A program made the position numbers and the translations under genes. 36,278 bases of DNA from Ruminococcus sp. zg-924 (GTDB taxonomy: Bacteria > Bacillota > Clostridia > Oscillospirales > Acutalibacteraceae), in assembly GCF_024433635.1 (NCBI RefSeq), contig NZ_WNJZ01000021.1, positions 1 through 36,278 on the forward strand, written 5' to 3'. The notes beneath the pieces were generated by a model that did no database searches, was not told where the DNA came from, and saw only the letters and a program-made list of their open reading frames with translations. How positions within the stretch are numbered: the stretch's first letter is position 1; the number at the start of each line of letters is the position of its first letter. This document shows, piece by piece, positions 7,145 to 14,259 of the stretch.

Positions 7145-7214
7145 TGTACCCTATGAATGTAACGGTGGAGATATAGTTACAACGGGGAGATATTGTAGAT
7201 ACGAAGCGAGATAA
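7116..7214 (+). pseudogene. 32-codon chimeric ORF: TetR start joined to foreign sequence
   Basis: The ATG at 7116 has the duplicated ribosome binding site AAAGGAACAAGTT. Codons 1-9 (MPLKAKFTK) copy the start of the TetR gene at 8039. The frame then continues open for 23 residues (DVPYECNGGDIVTTGRYCRY and a few more) with no TetR likeness, ending at TAA 7212-7214. The tail has two cysteines and is unrecognised. It is most simply the scar of a recombination. A short TTCCCG-CGGGAA hairpin follows at about 7216-7233. Whether the peptide is made is unknown. Confidence 0.5.
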
Positions 7215-7278
7215 ATTCCCGTTTGTCGGGAAGCCGGTCATAAAAAAATTTCCTCAACTATGAAAGGAGCAAAAGAAC

Positions 7279-7707
7279 ATGGAAAAATTAAAAGAAAATA
7301 TAGAAAAAGTTATAATGGAACGCTTTGGAAAAGACAGTTTAATTGCATTGGCAACGGTCGAAAAAGGTGTACCATATGTGCGAACTGTTGATGGATATTA
7401 TGATGAACGAGCTTTTTATGTGCTTACTTATGCACTTTCTAACAAGATGAAGCAGATTGCTAAAAATCCAGTTGTTGCAATATCCGGCGAATGGTTTACA
7501 GCACATGGAAAAGGAAGCAATTTGGGGTGGTTTTGCAAAAAGGAAAATGAGCAGATTGCAAATAAGATGAAAACTCTTTTTGCTGAATGGATAAATAACG
7601 GTCACAACAATTTTGAAGATGAAAATACTTGTATCTTGCGTATAGAATTAACGAACGGTGTTTTGTTTTCCAACGGAAAAAGATACGATATTGATTTTAC
7701 AAAATAG
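7279..7707 (+). CDS. Pyridoxamine 5'-phosphate oxidase-like flavin-binding protein
   Basis: The 142-residue protein has the split-barrel pattern of this superfamily. DSLIALATVEKGVPYVRTVDGYY near residues 20-42 forms the first strands, AFYVLTYALSNKMKQIAKNPVVAISG the core around the flavin phosphate, and ILRIELTNGVLFSNGKRY the last strands. Members of this single-domain group bind FMN, F420 or heme. Most in Clostridia are uncharacterised, so a specific reaction cannot be stated. The start follows AAAGGAGCAAAAGAAC. It stands between the two copies of the TetR promoter duplication and before a hairpin at 7818-7880. Confidence 0.8.
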   Translation: MEKLKENIEKVIMERFGKDSLIALATVEKGVPYVRTVDGYYDERAFYVLTYALSNKMKQIAKNPVVAISGEWFTAHGKGSNLGWFCKKENEQIANKMKTLFAEWINNGHNNFEDENTCILRIELTNGVLFSNGKRYDIDFTK

Positions 7708-7817
7708 ACATATTCGTTTCAACTTCATTAAAGAGCCGGACGCACAGGACGCAAATATGAAAACGAGTTTAAATAATGATATTTTCTTTTCTTAGCGGTA
7801 TGATGTATTTAGGATTA

Positions 7818-7883
7818 AACAGGAAATATTTGTATAGCTATCTTTTTATTGCTATAGGTTATTTACTATAACTTCCTGTTTTT
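7818..7883 (+). terminator. Terminator after the flavin-binding gene
   Basis: AACAGGAA (7818-7825) and TTCCTGTT (7873-7880) close a long stem that also contains TATAGC/GCTATA, followed by a short T run. The loop is large, so efficiency is uncertain. Confidence 0.5.
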
Positions 7884-8067
7884 CTTGTGCGATGGAGATT
7901 GTGGAAAAGGAAATCATTATGCATAATAGACAGACGGCAGGAAGAAATTTCTGCCGCCTATTGACTTTTTATGCAGTTCTGAGTATAATAAAATCAAGTG
8001 ATGTAAAACAATAGATTTAGAAAAGGGAGGAACAAGTTATGCCGCCAAAAGCAAAATTCACAAAAGA
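7883..8067 (+). repeat. Direct duplication, copy 2, with intact TetR promoter
   Basis: This is the likely parent copy of 6962-7144. It has -35 TTGACT (7961-7966), a 17-bp spacer and -10 TATAAT (7984-7989), so the promoter is intact. The upstream GGCAGGAAGAAATTTCTGCC dyad is a candidate regulator site. It runs directly into the complete TetR gene. Confidence 0.75.
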
Positions 8068-8629
8068 GGAAATAATTGAAGCCGCATTCAATATTGTCAA
8101 AACAGATGGATTTGAAGCATTAACTTCCAGAGCATTGGGAACTCGCCTCGGCAGCTCGGCAAGACCGATTTTCACTGTGTTTCAAAGTATGGACGAGGTT
8201 CAGCAAGCCGTGATAGAATCCGCCAAAGCGCTGTATAAGGAATACGTGACTCAAGGCTTGATGTGTGAAAACTCTTTTAAAGGCGTGGGAACTCAATACA
8301 TTCTCTTCTCCGTGAATGAGCCAAAGCTTTTTCAGCTTCTCTTTATGACAGAACAACCACAAATACCTGATTTATCCGGTGTACTTCCATTGATAGAGGA
8401 CAGCTATGAGGAAATTCTTCTGTCCATTCAAAACGATTATGGAATTACCGAGCATTTTGCCGAAAAATTATATTATCATCTTTGGATCTATACACACGGC
8501 ATTGCAACACTTTGTGCCACCAAAATGTGCCGCTTCACCGGTGAAGAAATCAGCAATATGATTACAGAGGTCTGCATAGGCATCTTGAAAAATATAAAGG
8601 AAGAAGAAAACAATGGATATAAACAATAA
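8039..8629 (+). CDS. TetR/AcrR family transcriptional regulator
   Basis: The 196-residue protein has an N-terminal TetR helix-turn-helix: KFTKEEIIEAAFNIVKTDGF, then LTSRALGTRLGSSARPIFTVF with the recognition helix at about residues 31-50. The C-terminal ligand-binding part includes LYYHLWIYTHGIATL, a motif shared with the two other TetR proteins here (12066, 14260). This marks them as one paralogous group. It overlaps the TraX-like gene by 17 bases, so that gene is its most likely target or co-expressed partner. The ligand is unknown. Confidence 0.9.
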   Translation: MPPKAKFTKEEIIEAAFNIVKTDGFEALTSRALGTRLGSSARPIFTVFQSMDEVQQAVIESAKALYKEYVTQGLMCENSFKGVGTQYILFSVNEPKLFQLLFMTEQPQIPDLSGVLPLIEDSYEEILLSIQNDYGITEHFAEKLYYHLWIYTHGIATLCATKMCRFTGEEISNMITEVCIGILKNIKEEENNGYKQ

Positions 8630-9410
8630 AATTGCAAATCCAAATGATAGTAATCAAATTCGATTTAAGAAATTAGATGCAAACACATTAAAACTGATTG
8701 CCATTTTGGCAATGACGATAGACCATATTGCGTGGTTAGTATTTCCGGGTTATCCAACGCAGGCATTACCTATTGTAATGCATATAATTGGCAGAATTAC
8801 CTGTCCGATAATGTGTTATTTTGTTGCCGAAGGGTATCATTATACTCGAAATATTAGAAAATACACGGCAAGGCTGTTCTTATTTGCAATTATCTCACAC
8901 TTTGCTTATGTATTTGCGTCTACGGAATTTGTTGATTGGAAATCTTTTATCCCGTTTTATTACGGTAGCTTTCTAAATCAAACAAGTGTTATGTGGTCAC
9001 TTGCCTGGGGACTGGTTATGCTTAGAGTTGCAAACAGCAACAAAATTAAAGCGAACTACTTAAAAACCATTTTAATTATACTGATTTGTATTGTAAGTTT
9101 TCCCAGCGATTGGAGCTGCGTTGCGGCTTTATGTATATTGGCTATTGGAACAAATCGAGGGAATTTTAAAAAGCAGATGTTATTACTTGTATTTTTTGTG
9201 TTAATTTATTCTGTTGTGTATTTCTTTGCAATAGATAAGGTATATGGTTGTATTCAAATGGGCATTGTTTTGGCAATACCGATTTTAATGCTATACAACG
9301 GACAACGTGGAAAAAGCAAACGCATAAATAATTTTATGAAATGGGTGTTTTACATATATTATCCTTTACATTTATTTGTTATTGGTATAATTCAGTATCT
9401 TTGTAGGTAA
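8613..9410 (+). CDS. TraX family membrane protein
   Basis: The 265-residue polytopic protein contains the TraX family opening LDANTLKLIAILAMTIDHIAWLVFP, then HIIGRITCPIMCYFVAEGY and about eight membrane helices. It ends YIYYPLHLFVIG, which resembles membrane acyltransferase C-termini. F-plasmid TraX N-acetylates pilin, but chromosomal Firmicutes homologues are uncharacterised and usually unrelated to conjugation. The start overlaps the TetR stop by 17 bases with a GGAAGAAG site, so the two form an operon. I infer an envelope-modifying acyltransferase under TetR control. Confidence 0.82.
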   Translation: MDINNKIANPNDSNQIRFKKLDANTLKLIAILAMTIDHIAWLVFPGYPTQALPIVMHIIGRITCPIMCYFVAEGYHYTRNIRKYTARLFLFAIISHFAYVFASTEFVDWKSFIPFYYGSFLNQTSVMWSLAWGLVMLRVANSNKIKANYLKTILIILICIVSFPSDWSCVAALCILAIGTNRGNFKKQMLLLVFFVLIYSVVYFFAIDKVYGCIQMGIVLAIPILMLYNGQRGKSKRINNFMKWVFYIYYPLHLFVIGIIQYLCR

Positions 9411-9442
9411 AATGAGAATGTTCACTAAGGCGGGTAAAAAAG

Positions 9443-9508
9443 ATGATTGAAGTGAAAAGCATTATAAAATCATACGGAAACGGTGAAAGCCGATTCCGGG
9501 TATATTAA
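9443..9508 (+). pseudogene. N-terminal stump of a MacB-like ABC ATPase
   Basis: An ATG at 9443 opens MIEVKSIIKSYGNGESRFRV and stops after 21 codons. The first 18 residues match the start of MacB/LolD-like ATPases (MIEVKNIxKSYGxGE). Everything downstream, including Walker A, is missing. The PfkB gene's leader begins at once. This is another gene cut at its 5' end, consistent with repeated deletion or recombination here. Confidence 0.6.
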
Positions 9509-9551
9509 GCATTATAATGTAAACATATATGAAACTTGTGGAGGTAAGATT

Positions 9552-10451
9552 ATGAAAATACTTGTATCCGGACTTTTAAACATAGAAACTACGGTTTCTG
9601 TAAGAGGATTTCCTATTAATTATTATCCGATAGATTATCCTTTTTTCGGAATTAATTCCAATGTTTCGGGAGTTGGTTTCAATATAGCGAAGGCACTCAC
9701 GACATTAGGAGATGACGTAAACCTTATTTCTTTCTTAGGAAAGGATGACGAAGCCGAAAGAATACTTAATAGATTGCATAAGGATGGTATCAAAGTTGAA
9801 AACATTAACCAAAACTTAAAGAATACCCCAATTTCGACAGTATTGTTTGATTCAACGGGCAAACGACAGATTTATTGTGATTTAAAAGATATTCAGGAAC
9901 AAACTATTAGGCCCGAAACTGCCCTCGCAGATTTGAACAACTGCGATATTGCTGTGCTTTGCAACATCAATTTCAACCGTGAACTTATTAAAAAAGCAAA
10001 GCAGCTTGCAGTACCGACAGCAACAGACGTTCATGTGCTCAGTGACATTAATGGCGAGTACAACCGTGACTTTATGGAGAACGCAGACATTCTATTTTTG
10101 AGTGATGAAAATCTTCCGTGCAATGCCGAGGATTTTATATGGCAAATAGAAAACCGTTATCATAATAAAATTATCGTAATCGGTATGGGAGCAAAAGGTG
10201 CAATGTTACTTGATTCAGAGAAAAACGAAGTGTCAGTGATTCCTGCCTATAATAACGGAAAAATTGTGAACACCGTTGGTGCAGGCGACGCTCTTTTTTC
10301 GTCCTTCCTGCATTTTTATATACAGGGCTATGGCGCTAAAGCTTCATTGCAAAGAGCTGTTGTATTCGCAGGTGTTAAAATCGGACATAACGGTGCCTCG
10401 GTTGGTTTTTGCACAGAACAAGATATAGATGAAATTATGAAAAGGATTTGA
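9552..10451 (+). CDS. PfkB family carbohydrate kinase
   Basis: I chose the ATG at 9552, which follows GGAGGTAAGATT. A longer frame starts at 9483 without a good site. The 299-residue protein has the ribokinase/PfkB layout: N-terminal strand KILVSGLLNIETTV, the substrate lid and SGVGFNIAKAL (sugar binding), ISFLGKDDEAERIL and the C-terminal signature NTVGAGDALFSSF with catalytic Asp in GAGD. It should phosphorylate a sugar or nucleoside with ATP. The substrate is undetermined. The next kinase-like gene begins inside its last codons, so the two are co-translated. Confidence 0.88.
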   Translation: MKILVSGLLNIETTVSVRGFPINYYPIDYPFFGINSNVSGVGFNIAKALTTLGDDVNLISFLGKDDEAERILNRLHKDGIKVENINQNLKNTPISTVLFDSTGKRQIYCDLKDIQEQTIRPETALADLNNCDIAVLCNINFNRELIKKAKQLAVPTATDVHVLSDINGEYNRDFMENADILFLSDENLPCNAEDFIWQIENRYHNKIIVIGMGAKGAMLLDSEKNEVSVIPAYNNGKIVNTVGAGDALFSSFLHFYIQGYGAKASLQRAVVFAGVKIGHNGASVGFCTEQDIDEIMKRI

Positions 10452-10453
10452 TA

Positions 10454-10993
10454 TTGTTGAGTGTGCTAACTGTAAATAATGTTTCGTATCATATCATAAA
10501 ACTACTCGGTAAAGGAAAGGGTGGATATTCATATTTGGCTGAACGTCAGGGAATAAAATATGTTGTAAAACAAATGCATCACGAGCCGTGTTCTTACTAT
10601 CAGTTTGGCAATAAAATCGAAGCTGAGAAAAACGATTATCACATTCTTATAAACGCCGGTATTAGAATTCCCAAGATGATAGATATTGATATTGATAACG
10701 AACGGATTTTAAAAGAATATATTGATGGTAATACAATTTTTGAGATGATAGAAAAGGATATTCCTGTTTCAGATTACCTTTTGCAAGTCCGTGAGATGGC
10801 GACGCTTGCCAAGCTATCCGGCATAAATATCGACTATTTTCCAACTAACTTTGTTGTACAAAACGGCTTGCTTTATTACATAGACTATGAGTGTAATGGT
10901 TATATGGATAAGTGGAGTTTTGAAAATTGGGGCATTAAATACTGGTCAAAAACGCCGGAGTTTATGAATTATCTCAAAAAATCAAAGTCGTAA
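10454..10993 (+). CDS. Small protein-kinase-like phosphotransferase (Bud32/RIO-like fold)
   Basis: The protein has about 180 residues. A glycine-rich loop LGKGKGGYSYLAE is followed by YVVKQM (ATP-anchoring Lys), a Glu-containing helix (KIEAEKNDYHIL) and the hinge RILKEYIDG. A shortened catalytic loop IDYFPTNFVV and metal-binding IDYEC (in place of DFG) come next. This is the minimal kinase layout seen in Bud32/RIO and aminoglycoside-kinase-like proteins. The start is uncertain: TTG codons at 10448, 10454 or 10457 follow AAAGGA at 10441-10446, and I prefer 10454. Coupling to the PfkB gene suggests a shared pathway. The substrate is unknown. Confidence 0.65.
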   Translation: MLSVLTVNNVSYHIIKLLGKGKGGYSYLAERQGIKYVVKQMHHEPCSYYQFGNKIEAEKNDYHILINAGIRIPKMIDIDIDNERILKEYIDGNTIFEMIEKDIPVSDYLLQVREMATLAKLSGINIDYFPTNFVVQNGLLYYIDYECNGYMDKWSFENWGIKYWSKTPEFMNYLKKSKS

Positions 10994-11050
10994 CCGTTGT
11001 TTATTTTATACATAAGCTACTACCTGCTCTCTGAAAATCCTACTCTTATA

Positions 11051-11203
11051 CTAATCTCAGATAAAAAGTGGACATAGATTTGCGAGGATGATTTTCACAA
11101 GACAAGGCGGAGGACGCCGCAAGGCTGGCGCCTTGCAAGGACGACAACGCAGTATTGCGGAAATCAAACCGCAAAGAGTGTCTATTTTTTTATTTGAGTT
11201 TAG
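11051..11203. mobile_element. 153-bp MITE-like or structured palindromic element
   Basis: The ends are imperfect inverted repeats of about 34 bp: CTAATCTCAGATAAAAA on the left against TTTTTTTATTTGAGTTTAG on the right. They extend into TGGACA/TGTCTA and TTTGCG/CGCAAA. Inside are further pairings, TGATTTTC with GGAAATCA and a perfect hairpin GCAAGGC-TGGC-GCCTTGC (about 11119-11136). There is no ORF. The GC-rich core contrasts with the surroundings. The region before it (10994-11050) holds nothing recognisable. It may be a miniature transposable element or a structured RNA. Confidence 0.6.
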
Positions 11204-11269
11204 TGTTATATTTTACAGAGATGTGGTTTCTTACGGAGCGGTAAATCAGAATTGATGGAGGAAATAAAA

Positions 11270-11704
11270 ATGCAGAATTTTGGATTATCAATGCTTTGGT
11301 TCTGGGTGTGCTATCTCTTAGTGACAGGAGTAGGAATACTGCATACCGTATTCAATATTTATGTTTTACATATGAAGCCAATGGACAAAAATTCCATGGG
11401 GGAAGGCTATGAAAAAACAAAGCCGTGGCATCCGGTATATAACATCATTTTGTTTAGTTTGTTTGGGTTTTTATATATGAACGGTTTGCCGCAGCCCACC
11501 ATAACAGAAGCGCTGATAACCGGCGCCATATGGGCAGGTATTTGCATTGTATTTGATGTTTTTGGCTGGGTAATTATTAAGCATCCATGGAGTTTATCGT
11601 TCAAGGAGTTTTACATTGATTACCAGCCGTGGATTACGTTAATCTATATCGCTATCTTTTTGGGGCCTGTCATCGGATTATTATTTACTGGCAAAGCTCT
11701 TTGA
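11270..11704 (+). CDS. Uncharacterised polytopic membrane protein (144 residues)
   Basis: The ATG at 11270 sits eight bases after GGAGG (11257-11261). An upstream TTG/ATG pair at 11252-11257 overlaps that site and is less likely. Four hydrophobic segments are visible: LSMLWFWVCYLLVTGVGIL, VYNIILFSLFGFLYM, ALITGAIWAGICIVFDVFGWV and LIYIAIFLGPVIGLLF. A conserved-looking loop HMKPMDKNSMGEGYEKTKPW lies between helices 1 and 2. I do not recognise a family with confidence. It directly follows the 153-bp palindromic element and precedes a broken kinase gene. Confidence 0.7.
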   Translation: MQNFGLSMLWFWVCYLLVTGVGILHTVFNIYVLHMKPMDKNSMGEGYEKTKPWHPVYNIILFSLFGFLYMNGLPQPTITEALITGAIWAGICIVFDVFGWVIIKHPWSLSFKEFYIDYQPWITLIYIAIFLGPVIGLLFTGKAL

Positions 11705-11839
11705 CCCAATGACATATCCGGCTCAGGTTAAACATTTCCTCGGATTTTTACAATTTCAGATATTTGTAGCATAGCAGTGTTCTCCACAAAATTATCTTTT
11801 AATTCTGTGGGATACAGCTTATGCATTTTTTGTGTGAAC

Positions 11840-11992
11840 GCAAGCTCTAATACTAAACTTGTTTCTAATATGCACTTTGGCATGGGACTTTATATTACGG
11901 GCAGCATTGTCAAACAGCATAACGGACAGCTCATATTGAAAAACGATGACAAAACAAACGGCGCACAGGTTATAATAGAAATTCCTTCTTGA
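11840..11992 (+). pseudogene. C-terminal remnant of a sensor histidine kinase
   Basis: The frame reads FGMGLYITGSIVKQHNGQL and ends IIEIPS, which is the G2 box and last strands of a HATPase_c domain. The H, N and G1 boxes are absent and no start or ribosome binding site is present. The preceding 11705-11839 shows no clear homology. It is the tail of a lost two-component system. Confidence 0.65.
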
Positions 11993-12037
11993 CATACCGG
12001 GCAGAATGGGTATAATAGGAAACAGCAGTTGCGCAAC
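11989..12037 (+). promoter_or_regulatory. TetR gene promoter with palindromic operator candidate
   Basis: TTGACA (11989-11994) and TATAAT (12011-12016) are spaced 16 bp. The perfect palindrome GTTGCGCAAC (12028-12037) lies just after the likely start of transcription, well placed for autorepression by the TetR protein. The -35 overlaps the stop codon of the kinase remnant. Confidence 0.65.
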
Positions 12038-12065
12038 ATAAGGTGCTTATAAAGGAGGAAGACGG

Positions 12066-12629
12066 ATGCCACCTAAATTCAAGTTCACAAGAGAGCAAAT
12101 CATAGATGCCGCTTTGGAAGTGACGAGAAAAAATGGATTTGAAGGATTAACCGCCAGAAAACTGGCGGCGGAGCTTGGCTCATCAGCTAAGCCAATTTTT
12201 GGTTTATTTCAAAATATGGAGGAAGTGCAGAGTGAGGTCATAACTGCTGCAAATATGATTTATCAATCCTGTATACAAAAAAGTTTAAAAAGCAGCGAAT
12301 ACACACCTTACAAGGCAACCGGAATGGCGTACATCCGGTTTGCGGGGGAGGAGAAGGAGCTGTTTAAACTGCTATTTATGCGCGATCGAACAAACGAAAA
12401 AAAAGAAGAAAATCGGGAAGAGATTCGTCCGATATTAAACATTATTATGAAAAATCTTTGTTTTACAGAGGAGGAAGCTTATCTTTTCCATATAGAATTG
12501 TGGATATTTGTTCACGGTATTGCCACAATGATAGCAACAAATTATCTTGAATGGGATGTTGATTTTATCGACAAAGCTCTCACCGACGCTTATGAGGGAC
12601 TGAAGCACCGGTATACAGGAGAAAAATAA
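12066..12629 (+). CDS. TetR/AcrR family transcriptional regulator
   Basis: The 187-residue protein is a paralogue of the regulators at 8039 and 14260. It starts MPPKFKFTREQIIDAALEV, has the helix-turn-helix LTARKLAAELGSSAKPIFGLF and carries the later motif LWIFVHGIATMIA. AAAGGAGG precedes it. It probably controls itself through GTTGCGCAAC and perhaps the small membrane protein and Ntn hydrolase downstream, which follow on the same strand without an obvious terminator. The ligand is unknown. Confidence 0.9.
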   Translation: MPPKFKFTREQIIDAALEVTRKNGFEGLTARKLAAELGSSAKPIFGLFQNMEEVQSEVITAANMIYQSCIQKSLKSSEYTPYKATGMAYIRFAGEEKELFKLLFMRDRTNEKKEENREEIRPILNIIMKNLCFTEEEAYLFHIELWIFVHGIATMIATNYLEWDVDFIDKALTDAYEGLKHRYTGEK

Positions 12630-12687
12630 AAATGGCTGCAATTAAAACAGAAAGATATTTTTTTTATAGAAAGGAAAGTGTAAATTT

Positions 12688-12942
12688 ATGCGCGAGTTTA
12701 TAATGGCGGCACTGCCGTTGGTGTTGGTGGGGATTGCCCTGGCGGTCTTTTTCGCCGGGCGAGCCAATAAGAAAAAGAATCAGAAAAAGGAAAGCGGCTA
12801 TGAAGCGATGGGAATGAGTCTTGGAATGTGCGCCGGTGCGGTCATCGGTGCTTTTTTTCCTGAGTTCATTGGTATCACCTTGTCTCTCGGAATGCTCATT
12901 GGACTGCTTATCGGGATGTGCGTCAAAAAGAAGGAAGAATGA
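12688..12942 (+). CDS. 84-residue two-helix membrane protein
   Basis: The start follows AAAGGAAAGTGTAAATTT. The first helix is EFIMAALPLVLVGIALAVFF, then a highly charged linker (RANKKKNQKKES). A glycine-rich hairpin follows (MGMSLGMCAGAVIGAFF, then ITLSLGMLIGLLIGMCV), ending in lysines. Short proteins of this pattern are common in Clostridia near antibiotic-responsive regulators but have no assigned role. It lies between the TetR and hydrolase genes in an apparent operon. Confidence 0.65.
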   Translation: MREFIMAALPLVLVGIALAVFFAGRANKKKNQKKESGYEAMGMSLGMCAGAVIGAFFPEFIGITLSLGMLIGLLIGMCVKKKEE

Positions 12943-12952
12943 GGGAAAGAAT

Positions 12953-13003
12953 ATGGAAGAATTAATTTGGTGGCTTGCGCAGAAAGGTGGATTATATTTA
13001 TGA
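12953..13003 (+). CDS. 16-codon ORF overlapping the hydrolase start
   Basis: ATG at 12953 follows GAGGGAAAG and reads MEELIWWLAQKGGLYL. Its TGA overlaps the hydrolase ATG (ATGA at 13000-13003). Either it is a small coupling ORF that sets hydrolase translation, or the stump of a deleted gene. The overlap is exact, but there is no further evidence that it is expressed. Confidence 0.35.
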   Translation: MEELIWWLAQKGGLYL

Positions 13004-14103
13004 TTAATACAGATGGCAAACCGCATGGAAATATTAAAAAGATTATAAAATGTTTTTTTATCGGAATAGCTGTAGTTTTGCTTGTAATTGTTATAGGAGT
13101 AATTGTTCTGTTTGGAAATGAATTGCGAACACTTTTTTCATTAGAAAAGATTGACGGTTACGGTGCATATCAGATGACCTACTATGGTGATTATGGTTTT
13201 GATGAGTTTTTAGAAATAGGCGCGTCAAGCGATGAAGATATTGAAAAATTCGTGACAAAGCGATTATTGAAAGGACTGCCAATCGACTTGGGTGTTACAG
13301 GTTGTGGATGTACTGCTTTCGTAACAAGAAATGAAAAAGGAGACGTACTATATGGACGAAACTTCGATTTTCTTTATGCGCCATCATTACAATTATATAC
13401 AGAGCCGAAGAATGGATATAAGTCAGTATCTACTGTAAATTTATCTTTTGCTGGATATTCAGAGGATTATCTGCCAGACGGCTCACTTTTTGATAAGTTT
13501 CTGACACTCGCAGCACCGTTTTTACCATTTGACGGCATGAATGAGAAAGGAGTGGCAATCGCATTATTAGCCGTACCTGAAGCCGAGCCGCCTTATGATA
13601 GTAACAAGATAACTTTGAATACGACAACTGCAATCCGATTGGTACTTGATAATGCTGCAACGGTAGAAGAAGCGGTTGAACTGCTCCAAAATTACAATAT
13701 TTATTTTTCCGGAGATGTTGAATGTCATTATTTGATTGCAGATGCCAGTGGACATTCCGTTATTGTTGAATTTTACGATGATGAACTTCAAGTTGTAGAG
13801 GCAGAAACCGATTATCAAATCGCATCTAATTTTATAGCATATAACGATTTGAATATTGGCGAAGGTTTTACGGAATTTGAAAGATATGATGCGGTAGAAA
13901 AAGAATTACTGGATAACAATGGCATATTAAATGAGAATGATGTTATATCGCTTCTTGCTAAGGTTGGTGTGCAGGATGGAGAAGTTGATAAATTGCAATG
14001 GTCTGTTGTTTATAATCTGACGACAGGAGATGTCCGTTTATTTATTCATAGAGATACAAACAATGTGATAGCGACAAAACTTGAAATGAGTAAAGAGGAA
14101 TAG
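13000..14103 (+). CDS. Membrane-anchored linear amide C-N hydrolase (choloylglycine hydrolase-like Ntn hydrolase)
   Basis: I chose ATG 13000 (AAAGGTGG upstream), giving 367 residues. A single membrane helix (about 18-38) precedes a roughly 60-residue spacer. The Ntn-hydrolase part then starts at GCGCTAF, where Cys104 is the likely nucleophile. Other family marks are GRNFDF (Arg120), DGMNEKGVAIALL and VIVEFYDDELQVV. Relatives cleave amide bonds such as bile salt or penicillin V amides. Cysteine nucleophiles of this clan are normally exposed by removal of the N-terminal part, so processing near residue 103 would be expected. Substrate unknown. The anchor suggests activity outside the membrane. 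Confidence 0.83.
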   Translation: MINTDGKPHGNIKKIIKCFFIGIAVVLLVIVIGVIVLFGNELRTLFSLEKIDGYGAYQMTYYGDYGFDEFLEIGASSDEDIEKFVTKRLLKGLPIDLGVTGCGCTAFVTRNEKGDVLYGRNFDFLYAPSLQLYTEPKNGYKSVSTVNLSFAGYSEDYLPDGSLFDKFLTLAAPFLPFDGMNEKGVAIALLAVPEAEPPYDSNKITLNTTTAIRLVLDNAATVEEAVELLQNYNIYFSGDVECHYLIADASGHSVIVEFYDDELQVVEAETDYQIASNFIAYNDLNIGEGFTEFERYDAVEKELLDNNGILNENDVISLLAKVGVQDGEVDKLQWSVVYNLTTGDVRLFIHRDTNNVIATKLEMSKEE

Positions 14104-14190
14104 ATGAACTGAGCAAGGAGATAAAATCTCCATATATTGGAAGTGATAAATCTGTCTGCAACTTTTTTTCTAAATTGCACAACTGAGTAC

Positions 14191-14219
14191 TTGACAAAAC
14201 GAGATACTATAAGTATAAT
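14191..14219 (+). promoter_or_regulatory. Consensus promoter with operator dyad for the third TetR gene
   Basis: TTGACA (14191-14196), 17-bp spacer, TATAAT (14214-14219). The inverted repeat ATACT-ATA-AGTAT (14204-14216) fills the spacer and -10, an ideal site for a repressor to block RNA polymerase. Confidence 0.75.
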
Positions 14220-14259
14220 TAGGGTTATATAACGACGGTTATTAAAAGGAGGAGCAGTA

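Noticed and set aside
8613-9410. TraX as evidence of a conjugation module
   Set aside because: Chromosomal TraX-family proteins are common, and no relaxase, coupling protein or mating-pair gene is nearby.
11051-11203. Cloverleaf-like folding suggesting a tRNA
   Set aside because: There is no T-loop or anticodon pattern, and the outer stem is far longer than an acceptor stem.
12664-13026. 120-codon minus-strand frame
   Set aside because: It is antisense to the two-helix membrane gene. Its residues are scattered His/Asn/Ser without a domain.
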